Shown in pieces: positions 1 to 13,600 of a DNA stretch of 64,000 bases. The notes under the pieces are model-generated. The model did not search any database. It worked only from the letters and a program-made list of their open reading frames with translations, and was not told the DNA's origin. The DNA comes from Whalleya microplaca (lineage: Eukaryota; Ascomycota; Sordariomycetes; Xylariales; Xylariaceae). Made by a program: the position numbers and the translations under genes. The stretch lies in NCBI GenBank assembly GCA_022497155.1, contig MU385710.1, positions 310,001-374,000 of the forward strand. Direction: 5' to 3'. Each line of letters starts with the position of its first letter. The stretch's first letter is position 1.

Positions 1-424
1 GAATTAAGATAGCGCAATATTGAACGGCATGGCTTGCGCATTCGCCCGGAACAAGCGCTTCCCAACGCAAAGGGGCGCCATGTTAGTGCCGGAAGCTTGA
101 CCACAATATGAATTGAAGTAATTCGCCGAAGATTGGTCCCTGAGCTAGGGATTACGAACCAACATTCTAGAAGTACTGGCCTTATTCCCACTACCTAGGT
201 AATTGTAAGTGGGCATGACCTCAATGAAGCACATCTCGTTATATCTTGTCCCTCTATACTAGGCATTGAAAACAATCTTCTATTAGTATCATCTAGAAAA
301 TGTAGCCGAACATTTCCCTGCACTCATTCTCATGCAAAGCAAGCCTTGTATCATGCGAACGTTAGAAAAAAGGCATAGCGACAGGCTGCTGTCATCCATC
401 TAATATAAGTATCCTCTGTTGTTA
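1..424. other. intergenic, window edge
   Basis: No open frame, RNA gene or repeat is apparent. It is the 3' flank of the minus-strand gene that ends at 425. Confidence 0.5.
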
Positions 425-2118
425 TCACAACTCTTTCGTCTCCGGATCTTCTTTGCGTTGGTGTGTTGCTTCTCCCTCGTATAAATGAGTAAAGTTTGCA
501 AAACGAAGTCCCCAGTAGTCATGCCGAGCGTATATCGTCGAGATGTTCCGGCAAGTAGGGTTGAAATGGTCCTCTGGATCTCCCCAGGGCCACATAGCGA
601 TAAAACAGAATTCGTGCGGTTCGCAGGATCCGCATTCCTTCCATTCGTACCAGGCCAGCCCATCCATCAAGGCCTTAATGATCTCCCTTGCGGAAAGAAT
701 TGACTGCTCGCCTGCATCAGAGTCTTCCACCAAGAGCTGGCGGACCTCAAACAGCGCCTCGCAAATCGTGGAAGTCGTGCTTTCGATTGCAGCCCGTATT
801 AGACGGTCTTCTAGAGTCTCCACTTTGGCCGATCTAAGGTAGAACTCGCTGCAGCGATACCGAGCAGACAAGAGTCCCGGGTCGGCCACGGCATAGTCGA
901 TATGGACATTCAGGAGGCTATTCACCTCGTATCTCAGAATGTCGATTGAATCTGCTTTTGCTAGAAGGGGAAGATGCTTGACATATCGACTGACAACCAT
1001 GTCTGTCACCCCTTGCCAATCAGTGGCCGCCTGCGTACGCAAGATCGATTTCTTTACCGAGTTGGCAACGTGCTGCCGCATGATGTTTAACTCTTCGTCC
1101 GTCGCTTGCAGCAACCTGGGGAGCTCAGGCCTGTCTGCATCAGGGTTTGTCAGGTTGACCGGATAAAAGAAGGCAGAGAACATGGAAGAATAGTCCAATG
1201 CCACACGCGATGATCCGATGCCGCTGCAACACTCAGTGTTAGCAATGATCATTCGTAGTAGTTCCCATAAATGAGCACGGGCAATACACACTTGTATCGT
1301 AGCGAAGCCGCCCTCGCCCACGCACCAATCACCATCATTTGGTCTCTCAAGACACCCGCATCGTCCAATCCGGGTGCCTGATTAGCAGAAAGGCGCCGGA
1401 GACCCTTGGTAAAATCACAGTATATGATTTCAAACCCTGCCTCCATACGTATGAGCCCATCGATACCCCATTCCTTAGCGAGTGCACACAGCTTCTCGGC
1501 CCTTTGCCAGTCACCCCAAGGGTCCTGCTGTCTCTCTTGGGTGAGCAGAATGTCTTGCGAATCATCCGTTCCCATGTCCGTCTTGGCTGCAGCCATGCCG
1601 TCGATGTAAAGCACATTCAACGGCCTGTCCGCTTGGTATATATGTAAATGGCCCGCAGTAGGTTCTCCAGGTGAACCTACCGGTGGCCGCCGAGGGGGGT
1701 CCCCATGTAATACACCAGTGATGTACAAAAGATCATCGCGTTGAGAACGGAGCTGGGATTGCCCATCGTATTCTGATGACTGCGATTTGGGAGAAGCTCC
1801 AGCTGCTACGATGAAACGAGCAAAGGCCTCGGCATGTTCCAGTTCAAATGCGACCCATTCAAAGCTCTTTGGGATCTCTCTAGAAGCAGTACCGTGATAC
1901 AGCAGTACACCCTCTGGGACTACTGCAGGGAACAAGGACATCCCATTGTGGTGGAAGGCAGAGCCAAATTCTCGCATCGCATTATGGACGGCGTTGAATA
2001 TTTGCGGCCCATTTTTGCGAGCGGTGTCGAGCCTCGGACCGAAGTTATTGGAGGACTCTGCGCTGTTAGCAGCAAGCGAAGTTGTAAGTAGTACGGTAAA
2101 AAGCAAGAGTGATATCAT
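425..2118 (-). CDS. secreted protein of unknown function, two exons
   Basis: Exons 2118..1292 and 1223..425 encode 541 residues. The start gives a clear signal peptide (MISLLLFTVLLTTSLAANS). The 68-nt intron has donor GTGTGT, a GCTAAC branch site and TGCAG acceptor. Splicing joins the two overlapping minus-strand frames in phase and gives the junction LRYNGIGSSR. The N-terminal half carries a YHGT motif near residue 75 followed by a region (AFELEHAEAFAR) that resembles the nucleotide-binding start of ADP-ribosyltransferase folds, but I cannot confirm the other catalytic residues. The C-terminal half is largely helical, with several Cys and a Trp-rich end. The arrangement resembles a conserved but uncharacterised family of secreted proteins in plant- and insect-associated ascomycetes; that assignment is recollection, not a search. 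The gene model is firm; function is open. Confidence 0.75.
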
Positions 2119-3662
2119 CGCAATAACGAGCCGTCTCCTACCTTTAATATAAAATCTACTCGAGAAAAAACAAACCGCCAGGGCAGTAAAAGCACGCGAA
2201 AGGGGTAGGCAATAATAAATATTACGTTTCGAAATGTTCTTTTACCTAAACTGGTCCTACCGAGACCAATGGGGCGCTATTGTTGTTTGCCTACTCCATA
2301 TTCTGCTGCCTATCCTGCACGTGGCGCATACGACATCATAGGCTTACGAAGCGTGCGCGAAAAGGACGAAATACTTACCGTTCGATTGATACATATGAAG
2401 TGAAACATATCAAAGCCGACATGTTTTAATCCTGTTCTGAGTACCTATCGATAGGTTTAAGGCATACATATATCTTAGCTCTTTGGGTTTACCTAAGCAT
2501 TGTCGTTAGCACTATGATAGAGGATATGTATGCTAGGACAATTAATGTACATTGTTTAGTCTTTTTGAGACAAGGGCCTCATTTCGACACAAACCATCAC
2601 ACCCGAGCATAGGAAGTAAAGGTACCGCCAGTCAAGAGGTTCACATCGAGAAATAACACCTTGATAAAATACTGCCACAACGACTTAGCTTAAGAAACAT
2701 AGATCCAATGCAGAGGACGTGGTTTAGTTGAAGGTTGAAATCTAGGCTCAACATAAATATGGCTGACAGACTTGACATTGAACTTGTGTGTATGTATGTA
2801 TATAACACTACATCAAGTCCCCGAGCTCCTTTCATGGGGCATACCTACAGCATGCATCGCTACCGCATCTAAGCTGCCGAGTAGTACACTCCCCTAACCC
2901 CCTTCCCTCCCCTTCCTGAGCCCCTATTTCAGCCAGCCTCCAGCACCTACCTACCTACCTACCTACCTACCCACCTAACTACCCAAATTAAGGTCCTTTC
3001 AGCAAATATACCATATATCTCCATCTATTTCCAAAATTAATAACCACACCAAGCAAGCCCTACATACCACCTCCACAAACCCGTAGCTGAAGCCCCCTTT
3101 CTCGGCTCCTTAGACTATCCATCTATCCATCCCCGACGCAGCTCGTGAGATAGCGGAACTCGAATGACGCACTACCCTTTTCCTTTGGTTTACATGTGAG
3201 CATTTCCCCCCTTCTACCCTGCACGAGGCTGTGATATGTAGTGGTGTTGCGTTACATTACGTTGCATCACGTCACTCCAGCTAGGTAGTGACCCAGGCGG
3301 CCGACGGAGTTGAATTACCATCCTACATCTATAGAGAGCCACCGAGACAACATCTCTAGATCCCTTTTCGTCGACAACCACAAAGCAATAGAAAGTTTTT
3401 CTCGCGGGAGCATGTAGATAATTGCAACCTCTATTTAATAGTATTTTTATGACTTTTTGCCTCGTAAAGGAAGGGTCGTTTTGGTTCTGTGGATATGGTG
3501 TTTCGCTCTTAGGCTATTTGAGCTTGATAGTGGGAATATACAACATAATATAAAGAAAGCGCGAGAAAGCAACTGGGGGTATATAAAGTTAAATCCCAAA
3601 GCCTATAGCTCCTTTATGTGCAACATGGTTTCCCGAACTTCATGGCCCCTACATGGCCCATA
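2119..3662. other. intergenic
   Basis: Upstream flank of the 425-2118 gene and 3' flank of the next one. Apart from a short CTAC tract (listed separately) and C/T-rich stretches around 2880-3130, no gene or RNA is supported; the small frames here have no recognisable protein content. Confidence 0.5.
2946..2971. repeat. (CTAC)n microsatellite
   Basis: About six tandem CTAC units within a pyrimidine-rich stretch, read directly from the sequence. Confidence 0.85.
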
Positions 3663-4625
3663 CTAAGGTCTTCCGGGATAGAAAGTAACGGCAAACCGAC
3701 CGTTAGTCGAGGAAATAACCGGATTCCCGTGATAATCATCTATGTACACCTTTTCATAACCAATCTTTTGAGCAAGCCAGTCTCTGGGAGCCGATAAAAT
3801 ATTGACGAGTGTGTTTTCAGTTCCCGCAATTACCCGAGTACCAGACGGCTTTACAGAGTATGCCGCATCAGGGGCTCCGTCCAGGACCCAGTTATCGAAA
3901 CCGACTTTCAGGTTCGATCCATCCAACGATTCCAAAGTCGCGGCGCCATCGCATCCTTTTATGAGAGATACGTCGCCCCAGATCGTACCTTGTGGGTCCA
4001 CCGTGATCTCAACCCAAGTCGCCAGGGGCCGAGCTAGGCCCATGAGATTCCACTTCTCAGTGCCACGGGTGATGCGACCTTGAAAATCGCTAGGTAGCGA
4101 TACAAACCGTGTTTCTCCTGATCTTATTCTGATATACTTTGCAGGTATATTATCGCAGCTATTCCTATAGACACTGGTATAACATTAGCAGCGGTCGTGT
4201 GTATGCTTCTTTAGACGCACTCTTAAGCTGTGAAGCTTCCACAAAGCTCGACATACATGCATGGCCAAGAATGCACCACAAACTTCAGACCACAGAGGCA
4301 GTAAGTAACTCGTAGATTCAAACATTACTTACAAGAATGTTCTATCTTCGTTGTCGGCATTCGTCAGTTCAACTCCCGGGCCGCTGTTATTAACATCGCC
4401 ATCGATCAGCTGAGATACTGAGGGGCAACTCGAGAATCGGGCTTCAATATTTTCAATTTTACTTGTAGCGTCATTCTGAGGCAATCCTTTCCGGTGACTG
4501 TCGATAGAATTTAAGTGGTTTATCGCCCTGACGGATCCGGATGTCGACGGATCCCTTACCAAGGCCGTGGGCAACGCCACAGCAATCGTTAAGCAGCCAG
4601 CGAGTTTAAAGAGGACCTTCAGCAT
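3663..4625 (-). CDS. small secreted protein of unknown function, two exons
   Basis: Exons 4625..4333 and 4164..3663 encode 264 residues. The intron (168 nt) has donor GTAAGT, a GCTAAT branch site and ATAG acceptor. Joining is in phase and restores a continuous domain from NSCDNIPAKYIRIRSGE onward. The start chosen at 4625 gives a signal peptide (MLKVLFKLAGCLTIAVALP); an in-frame ATG at 4673 would put 16 residues before it. A variable linker of about 70 residues precedes a compact C-terminal domain of about 160 residues rich in beta-strand patterns (TWVEITVDPQG, IWGDVSLIKGCDGA, RFAVTFYP), with few cysteines. The layout, secreted and with one beta-rich domain, is seen in fungal cell-wall or effector-like proteins. 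I do not recognise a named family. Confidence 0.72.
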
Positions 4626-7600
4626 CACTAAGATTAAGTGTTCTTCAAGAATATAAGTATGTATCCGTATCATAGACCTTCTCTGGAAGATAGCCGAAGT
4701 AGATGGCCCGCGGTTTAGATCGTGGTTGTCTCCTCTGTGACTGAGTAGGACCAGCGCTCATGGAATGAAATACATCCTCTTTATACATCACCAGACATTG
4801 AATCCATCACGGATTCTATCTTAACTACAAGCCTCAAATGGCATCCTAGGATTCTATCAGGAAACCTGTCACTAGAAAAAGATTTTCCTAATAATAGGTT
4901 GGAGGATGCTCGGTAAGGTATTTCTTGGATAACCCCCTTGCTATGCATAAAAATTAGGACTACTCAGGAGTCTACATGTTTCTAAGAAAGATTATTTCAG
5001 CTAGTCTAGTAACTTAACCTGAATACCAAGAGTAAGGGAACAGAGGACCCGCAATTTAGGAGCCTCAGCATGCGAAGACTCTACGAACGGCACATGGCAT
5101 GCAATTGTGAACCAACGTAGCGGCTCCAAGCCACGTAGTTAGATAGGTTTCATATACCCATATCATTGATCCTGAGTCACTCTTCCTCCGGGATGAGCCG
5201 GATTGTCATTGCCAAGCTACAGGCTACACCACCGGCCGATTCATATCCATAACACTAGGATCTCTATTGAACCTACGTACATATGTATCTGAAGGTGGAA
5301 ATCGACTACACGTACACTATTTATATTGAGGCTATCTTGAGCTTCAATCAAGATAACTTTATCTAGCTATCCGGATCTCCTACCTATCTATAATTAGATC
5401 AAGCCATCGCTTAGCCGCATCACAGATAGGCTATATGTGTAGTAGGCTTGGAGAAAGTGGAACATGGGTTAGGCAATTAATAAACCGCCAAACTGCGCGA
5501 AGTGATCCATGCGAGGAACAGAAGGATCACTAGAACAATCCAAAGATATATTCCATTTGAAATTCGTCTTCAAAATCTGCCTTGAATCCAGAGCCCACCT
5601 CCACAGGAACATCCTCAAGACAAGACTCAATAAAGTTTGATCAATCTCATCGTTAGGTATCTTGGACCAGATCGTAAGGTAGCATTGTCTTGATTGCGTG
5701 ATGGTGTAGGATTGTGGGCTTGCCTGACGACCCACATATCAGCGAAGATAGAAGCATCTGGACGTCATTTTCTTTCTCGGAGATTTCATGAGATAAAGTA
5801 TGTGGTGGCATATAACATCATTTCTGATTGGTTGATTAATTTCTTCTGACACACGTCAACGACATGTCTTCAAGGCAGGTTATTGATTATTTTTGTTTGT
5901 CCCCCAACGTACAGCTCAGCCATGCTGAGGTAGCCTCATGGAAGCATGGTGCTGTTCGAATGCCAACATGTTGTTATATACCGTGCCTTACACGTGCTTT
6001 ATGAAGCGATGTTATACGTAAATGGGCTGGTTTGACTGTGTAACATGAAGTGCCTCGGAATAAGAATCTGGATTACCAACAATATGCATGTGATGATTAT
6101 ACCCCTGTCGTCGTTTTCCAAGCTCTATCACAGCATGGTGGAGCACTGTAAGGTAAGTTGGTCATATTGATGCTGTTGAATGGAGCATGGCGAAATAGAT
6201 GAGAAAGCGACTCCTCCATTCTGATTGCTCGCTCTGGGAAAGACATGAAAGAGTACCCATAAGCAATACATTCCTTTCTTGAAGTGCTTCCACCTATGCT
6301 CAGGCCCGTATTTTATGTCTTTCAATAATCTTCTATCACCATATACCAGTTCTCCACACATTGTCATAATAATAAACAACCCTGACGTATGATCATAGAG
6401 TCATCCACGGCAACTTACAATTTGTGTACCCAAGTTATGAAAATAACAGATTTCAACTCTTTGTATTTTCTTTGAGTCTCTTCTGGAATACTTAGGTCGA
6501 ACTGGGTTTTAAATATTGCTAGGCCATGGGTATTCAAGTGTTTAGTGTTAGGCGGATGGAACCCATAGGCATTGATAATAAACCAAATAAGCAACACGAG
6601 TAGTGTTATAAATACCGCTCTATCCATTACATTTGAAGTATTAAAGCGTAAAAGTGACTATAATATTAAGACGCGAGTTGAACGGTGAGAGTTCTTGACG
6701 AGGGGAGCCTAGTTAGGAAACGGAGCGAGAGAAAAGGGGGGGTGTTCATGCCTGTTAACAAGAATATATTATAAATATTGGCAATCTGGTTATGAGATAA
6801 ATATCTTCAACTTTTAAGGGGTGTTGTGAAAAGCTTTGAATGGATTTCAACCTTGATAAGGGGTTGGTTGTTGAAATTGTGTGCTATATCCTGAAAGAAA
6901 ACAGTGCTATGCCACCCCTTTACAGATCACTTGAGTTTGATATGTTGGGTATCTCAATATCTATATTAGAATATGATGTAATATATATGAATATATTGGT
7001 TCACCAATGTACCACGTCGAGAAGGCTGAAGACGTATGTACCCACCATTCGAAATCCCCTAGTGACAAGATGATGTCGAAAAACCGAAAGCTTACCACAA
7101 AGCATACATTCGGCATCTGATCTATTTTATAGTGCTGAGTAGCTAGCGTAGTAATCCGATGAATTCGTCAGCTAAACTATATTTGACATGTTCTTTGAGG
7201 CTGATATTAAACTTCGACTAGCGGATAGAGTTTGTTCTAGTGGGTTTACAACAGCCGCATTAACTTTATCTTGTTGTGAAGTGATTTAACAGCGCAAGCT
7301 TCCCTTAAAATGCGTCAAAGTCGTTCATATTATTGAAAGTAAAGAAATCCGGGAAAGCCACAACTGGGGAGCAGGTACATAGAGTCTAGAGTGAAGAGAA
7401 ACTTGGGATTTAGTAACGAGCTGTCAGCTCTATGCATCGAGCATTAGGGACCTGAGAGAAGTACTGATATAGTTGAAGATATGCTATGGTAGTCAATACT
7501 CAATTTTGCTTTAAGTCTAATGATCATATGTTGTAAGCTTCGCACTTGTAACTAAAACCTCCGTCTCCCTTGTATTCGTAGGCAAGTCCTGTGGAAGACA

Positions 7601-10600
7601 CTATGAGTTATTTCACACGGAAGTAGAAAGTAGACCTTTTGTTACCAAGAATTGAGATGATATCACTTAGGATAATAGTAGTACAGACTCTTCGAATTAT
7701 TGTAGCAGGTGAGAAGACGCCTTATTGCTTTGTAATTACTCCATTCTAAATCTTTTCTATGTTTCGAGGCATAATAAGTAGCTCAAGATGTTAATATGTA
7801 CCTATACTGATATATTATGGCACCTCTAGGTGTAAGACACGACGCCAAGCTCTAACAGAGCTGCATGGGCTGTGAGACACCCTACCTCGACACTGTGTAA
7901 CCCGTAAATATTACAAGCACGATCCATCATACCCGACAGTCTGGTACGGATCAGGCCTGACGCCCTACGCAGTTGGCTCTTACGCAGTCAGCCGATCCAA
8001 ATGCACGAATAACTGTTATCCAAGACGAGGCATATATGTATGCACGCATTCGCATTCTAGACTAGCGCGTCAACCAGCATCTAGCTGAAATGAGTCAATG
8101 GTTGATGGTAGTTATTGAGAGAGCCTAACGACACCCATACGACGTGTTATACCATTCGTAACCCCTGCACCATACTTCAAGTGCAAGCGGACGCCATCGT
8201 CAGTGGCATGTCTGCATGTACACATACACACGAGCGTGGCGCGGCTGGGACGCAACAATAAGGTGATGGGCGGAATTACGTGACGTACGGCGTTTCGCGG
8301 CAAAGAGCTCCCGAAGCGGGCCGAACAGCGAACCTGATCAGCATTGGCGACGGGCTACACCCGGCTGACCGGACGAGCGATCTACAGCGGAAACGGGCGG
8401 GCTAGACAGTCGATGATGACTCGATGCAGTAAAGAAGCCGCGAGCGCGACTACCCGTTGCAAGATCCCCCTTGTGCGGGATGGGATTGGGCTACCCCATG
8501 GGCCATATATTGGGACTGTTATCATTGCCTGAACTGCGGTTAGTATACGTGTAACAGAAGATAGAAGGCGAGAAGGAATAGAGAAAGAAAGACAGAGTGG
8601 AGTTCTGGGTCGCAAACTAGTTACTTGGCCGACCAGATATGGCCCGTTGACGTATTTGTCTGTATATCGAATACCAGCGTTGCTGTTGGTATGTAGGTAT
8701 CTATCTTCAAAGCAGCTGCTGCATGTGCAGCTTGCATGCGCGTAGACAAATCTAGGGGTAGAAACAGTGGGATGACGTGACTGTCGAAGCTAGACGTTTC
8801 TATTTACTGGGCCGTCACACAGCCGAGCGACGGCGACGGCCAACGGTACATATCGTACCAACGTCTCTCGCCGCCGCGATCGTCACAGGAGCGCTGGGAG
8901 CGCCAGCGACAGCTTGTGTGGGTGGGTGGGGCCCGAGATCACTCTCTGCACGTAGCCGGAGAGGGAAGAGAGCGGCGGACGCGATGGAATTAGATGCGTC
9001 GATCGCAGAAGCAGGGTCTTAATTATATTATAAGGAAACCTACACACACTTGGGAATTTGGTCATATCTTACTTCTTCAATATGCGTGTCACGTTGGGTC
9101 GGCGTCGGCTTTGCGTCCGACTCCTTTGATATTGGGCAAGGGGCGAGGCCGATAGTAGTCGAGCTTGGCAATGAATTGCGCCATACGGGTGACCCTACGC
9201 TGCGAGATAGCAGGTATAATAGAACGCGAAGTAACCTACCTTTCCCACGTATGCCACGTTGTCCGCGTCGGTAGTGCGGCGGCAACGGATGAAGCGGATA
9301 GGGCGAATAGTAGGAAGAAATGTTCTGTGATACGATAATGGCACTGCACTACCCATATCAGACGGGCCCTTGCTTTCAAGCACGAGGGTGGTGGTGTAAA
9401 TGCGACGTTGTCAGATGGGTTTATAGATGCCTCGGCGGCTGTGCGGCGAGGACACAGAGTGCCATAGCTAAGGTAATAATTCAGACTCGTCTGTCGAAGC
9501 GGCGACATAGTGGGTTGGCGATAGGCTGGCTGAAAGGGGAACAGCCGGCTGGCAGGATATTAATAATACGCTGCCGAAATCTGCAATGAGCAGAATCGGC
9601 CACAGATCCAGCTACGAGCCTCGCGGATCGACTGTGGTTCGGGTTTCTTGGAACAAGTTGATTCCCACTCGGTAGACTATGACGAAACACGATCGCGGGA
9701 ATCGCCACCGTCAACGCATCTGCAGCGCTGCACTGCAACACATCTTGCTTCCCCGTTTGTTGCCTCTTTGAGATATGATGACCCCAAATTGCCCAGATGT
9801 TCGTGTGGCTGGTAGGCGTGGGCGACTTGATCTGCACCTCGGTGAAAAAAAACGCCCATGACTTGCAGTAGACTAGGTGGGCTCGATACTATATTATTAG
9901 GCTTCTAATAAGTAGTAATAAGCAGGTTCAAGACGGCGCACGTCGACTCTGCAAACCGCTGATCCACCGGTCCTAGACACGGCAGACAGATATTGCCCAA
10001 TGAGCGACACACCTGCTTGTGTGATATAATTTTCCGCACACGCGCGGCTCCTCGAATCCCTTATTTATCTTAGACTTGGCAGTCTAGAGACACTCTAGAA
10101 AACTTCTACGACCCTGGATCTACACAATTGGGGTGAGAACTTCGATCGGTTTGTATATACGGATCTACTGCGGGTAGGCCATCCTGAAGCTGGGGTAAGC
10201 GATGCTGACGCCCCGAGCTAAAATGCTGGAGATATGCACCTAGTGCCTAGAGGCCCTACTATTGAAACAATGGCCGTCCGCAGTTAGGTATGGTTCTCCG
10301 GAATCTCGAAGCTGGTGACTGGGTAGTTGAAACATATTCCGTACGGAGCACTCGCACTATCCGATGGCCCGAAAAATCAGGGACTACGAGGCGCTACCGG
10401 CTAGACAGTCGGATTGTCAGTTCCATCGTCGCTTCAGAGATAGCGTACATTGCTAATCACTGACTAATGGGCCTTCTCCGGCTGGTCTTCAGGACGGAGG
10501 ATGCAATGCTTGACACCGCAAGGTTTCATAGCTCCCAAGCTCCCAGGCACAGAATCCAAGCGACGTCATAGCTACGTAGATCCTGAAGAGAGTATTAAGT

Positions 10601-13600
10601 AGAATATGACTACCATACCGCCATCACAGCTTGTACGTACACGTAAACGCGTGAATGGCTAGGTCGCGAGCATTGAAGTTCATCTGAAAACCATTGAATA
10701 CATACCAAGCAAACCAGTCAGCCCAGTGGAGGATGCCCTATGTGAGATCGATTCCATTAGTCGGAACCTTTTCCCTTTTGAGCTACCCCATGAGCCGGGA
10801 CAGCATTGAGATCAGAGCTTGGTGGTTGCACAAACTTGAAAGTGATCGGCATATCTTAAAGTGGTATCCCTTGCTCTTGGCTAGACCCTGCCAATGACTG
10901 TGTTGTATGGGCACGGGGCGCGATGGTGTTCGTGAAAAGTCCGGGGAAGACAAGGGTGGTAGATTCGTGATGTGTGGATGGGCGGACGAGGATGGACAAG
11001 GGGCTGTGATCGGACTAGTCTGACTAGTCACGAGTGATGTGTGCCTTTCGCGGAGGTAGCAGCCATGCTAGCAGGTCACCGAAATAGAGATGTTGCGGAA
11101 GTACATACTCACTCGTAAGGACTGGTGAAGTATCATCAGCGTCACGTCAAGGGATGCCTTCTAGCTTTGACAAGCATTGCCAAGTAACCCAATGGTTCGG
11201 CATATTGATACGGAAGCCGTCGTAAAGTGCTTGACATATTATTTCCGCAGCTCCGAGTTTAGAACTGAGCTGAGGTAGGTATCGTGTGTAGAAGCTTGCT
11301 ACAACTTGGATTCGTGAAGTGCTAACGTCGAGATAACTTGGCTTTTTACTGACTATTATAGAATCCTTGGACGATACGTCAGGCCACTTAAGGTTCAAAC
11401 TTACACGACACACGCAGATGATAGAGCTGATCTTCCGGTTTTGGCAGATGTTTCCAGGAAAGCTGGACAGGAGAAGCTTGCTTCACCTTCATACAACAGA
11501 CTACATGTACTTACATACCTACTCTCGAGATCTTGGGGAAGCTTGTTGTCTACGTCGCACACACGTGGACGTCTAGCCGATTACAGATCTTAGTGCCACA
11601 TACGCGCGGGTGTTCAGTGAGAAGAACGCATGGTCATTTTCTACGACGTCTGCGGCTAATGAGAGTTCCCGGAAATCGACAACGTTAATAATGGATGAAA
11701 AAAAGAAAAAACAAAGACGTATACGTATGTATATGTGATATATCACCTCCCCCCCTAATCCCTGAGTTGCTGCGCACCTGACCTCTCACGGGTTTAACCT
11801 TCAACCACCCTAAAGTGGTTTGCAGCAGTGCCGAACCTGGGTGCGACTGCAATTAGTTCGCCTAGCTAGCGGAGGACAGTAATATTAACGACAGGCAACC
11901 TAGATCAGGGTCCTATGGGGGTAAAATGGCTGTTGACGACATGAATGGCTAGACTGCGCCGAGGATATAAATAATGTCGCCCTGCATGCTGATCGTTTTT
12001 GGAGAAAATTTGGAGATATATGGAGAGGGAAGGGAGAACATCTTCCCCAGATGCCGAAGCCGAAGCGATCGCGGACTGTTTGCTATGTATACATAATACG
12101 TGGTCTACCTAGTTATGTAGTGCCTATGTATGTGTGTATGTATGTAAGCGCTGCCATTGGATTAACTACCCATCCGACTAGAGATCCTATTATATGTCAT
12201 GGGATTGGCCAATTCAAAGTGCTCTGAAACTGGTTACATAGCACATAATCTCCCACGAGGTGTGACGCCTCGTGTCGTTTGGATTCAAGCTCCGTACAAA
12301 TAGAGGAACGATCCATGCCGCGTCCATGGCAAGGCTAGGGATCCTGGGTAGTTTCTCCAGCTCTCTCTGTTCAGTTCAAGTAATCTGCAAGTTCGGCGCA
12401 CAGGGCAAACACGCACCACGCGCCGCAATTGGAGCACGCGATTAATTAAGCAGAATAGCGGCTTCGCTTAATAAAAGCTCGCGTACATACTATAACACGT
12501 ACTATAGTAGTACAAAGAGAAGAGCTTCCCGAAGTATACGCGTATGAAAAAAGAAGGCATGTGTATTGTACGTACAGTACTGGAGGCTCCCCGGAGAAGT
12601 GGATCGATATATCTTGCGGTGTGAGATTGATGCCAAGGTGAGTAGTCAAGGTGAGGTCGGGACTCCAGGGTCTGATTCGTCGAGGTCCGCGCTATCCGCG
12701 GAGGAATTGGCCAGGGCATTCGGAGATGTGATATCATCTGGCGAGATCACAGTCACAGTCGAACATCAGCTTCACCAAGCAAGCGACATTACTGGGAAAT
12801 TCGTGGCCACTAGATTTGCTCATTGTCTGAAGCAGAGTGTCACCCATCCGCGTGACCTAGTATGATTGATACTCACCGCCACGGGAGAGTATCACAAGAG
12901 CGGATGAAAATGTCCTATGACTTTTCTCTGTGGCCGCGAGGCTTCGGGATTTCGGGTCGGAAGGCTTAGGAGATAGATACCTAGCTAGATGTCTTATTCA
13001 ATACGTCGACCTCAGAATTCCAGGAGACAGCATCCTGGCATCGTCGTTGTTATTGCTGTCGTAAGCAGTGAAATCACTACTGTTCAGCCTTCTGCAATAA
13101 AACGACGAGCAAAGAGAGGTTGGTCGTCGAGTTCGCGTTGTGACACACAGCCGAGGGATATACGAAATCCGAAAGTACATATGACTACAACTACTACGTA
13201 CTACATAACTAATCTGTAATCTGCAACCCTGTTCATAACGTAGTCCACCTTAGGTAGGATGCTTGCTAGCTGCGGCGATATGAGCAACTGGTGAACCTTG
13301 CGCTATGACATCGAAAAGCGTGGCGCACAGGGTTGGCCTTTAAGCCGTTGATACCCCAAATCTGTCTACGATACGACGTAGCCAGGACTCCTCGCTGCCC
13401 TAAGCGCAATCTCAAAAAGCCCGGTCGGTTCGGCTAGCCGAACCTGAAAGCCGAAGGCTCCATGTTCTACGGATTACAGTGGCAGCTTGCGCAAGTAGCG
13501 AAATCCACCGGTCTTACTTGAATTACATCTCATCAGTAGGCAAGCCACCGGCGGGAAGAAATTCTCGAGATTTTTCAGCTGGTGAATTGTGAAGGAGATT

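Noticed and set aside
6128..6627. Two neighbouring minus-strand frames, one with an N-terminal hydrophobic segment
   Set aside because: A GTAAGT donor follows the first, but no acceptor joins the two in a convincing frame and no family is recognised.
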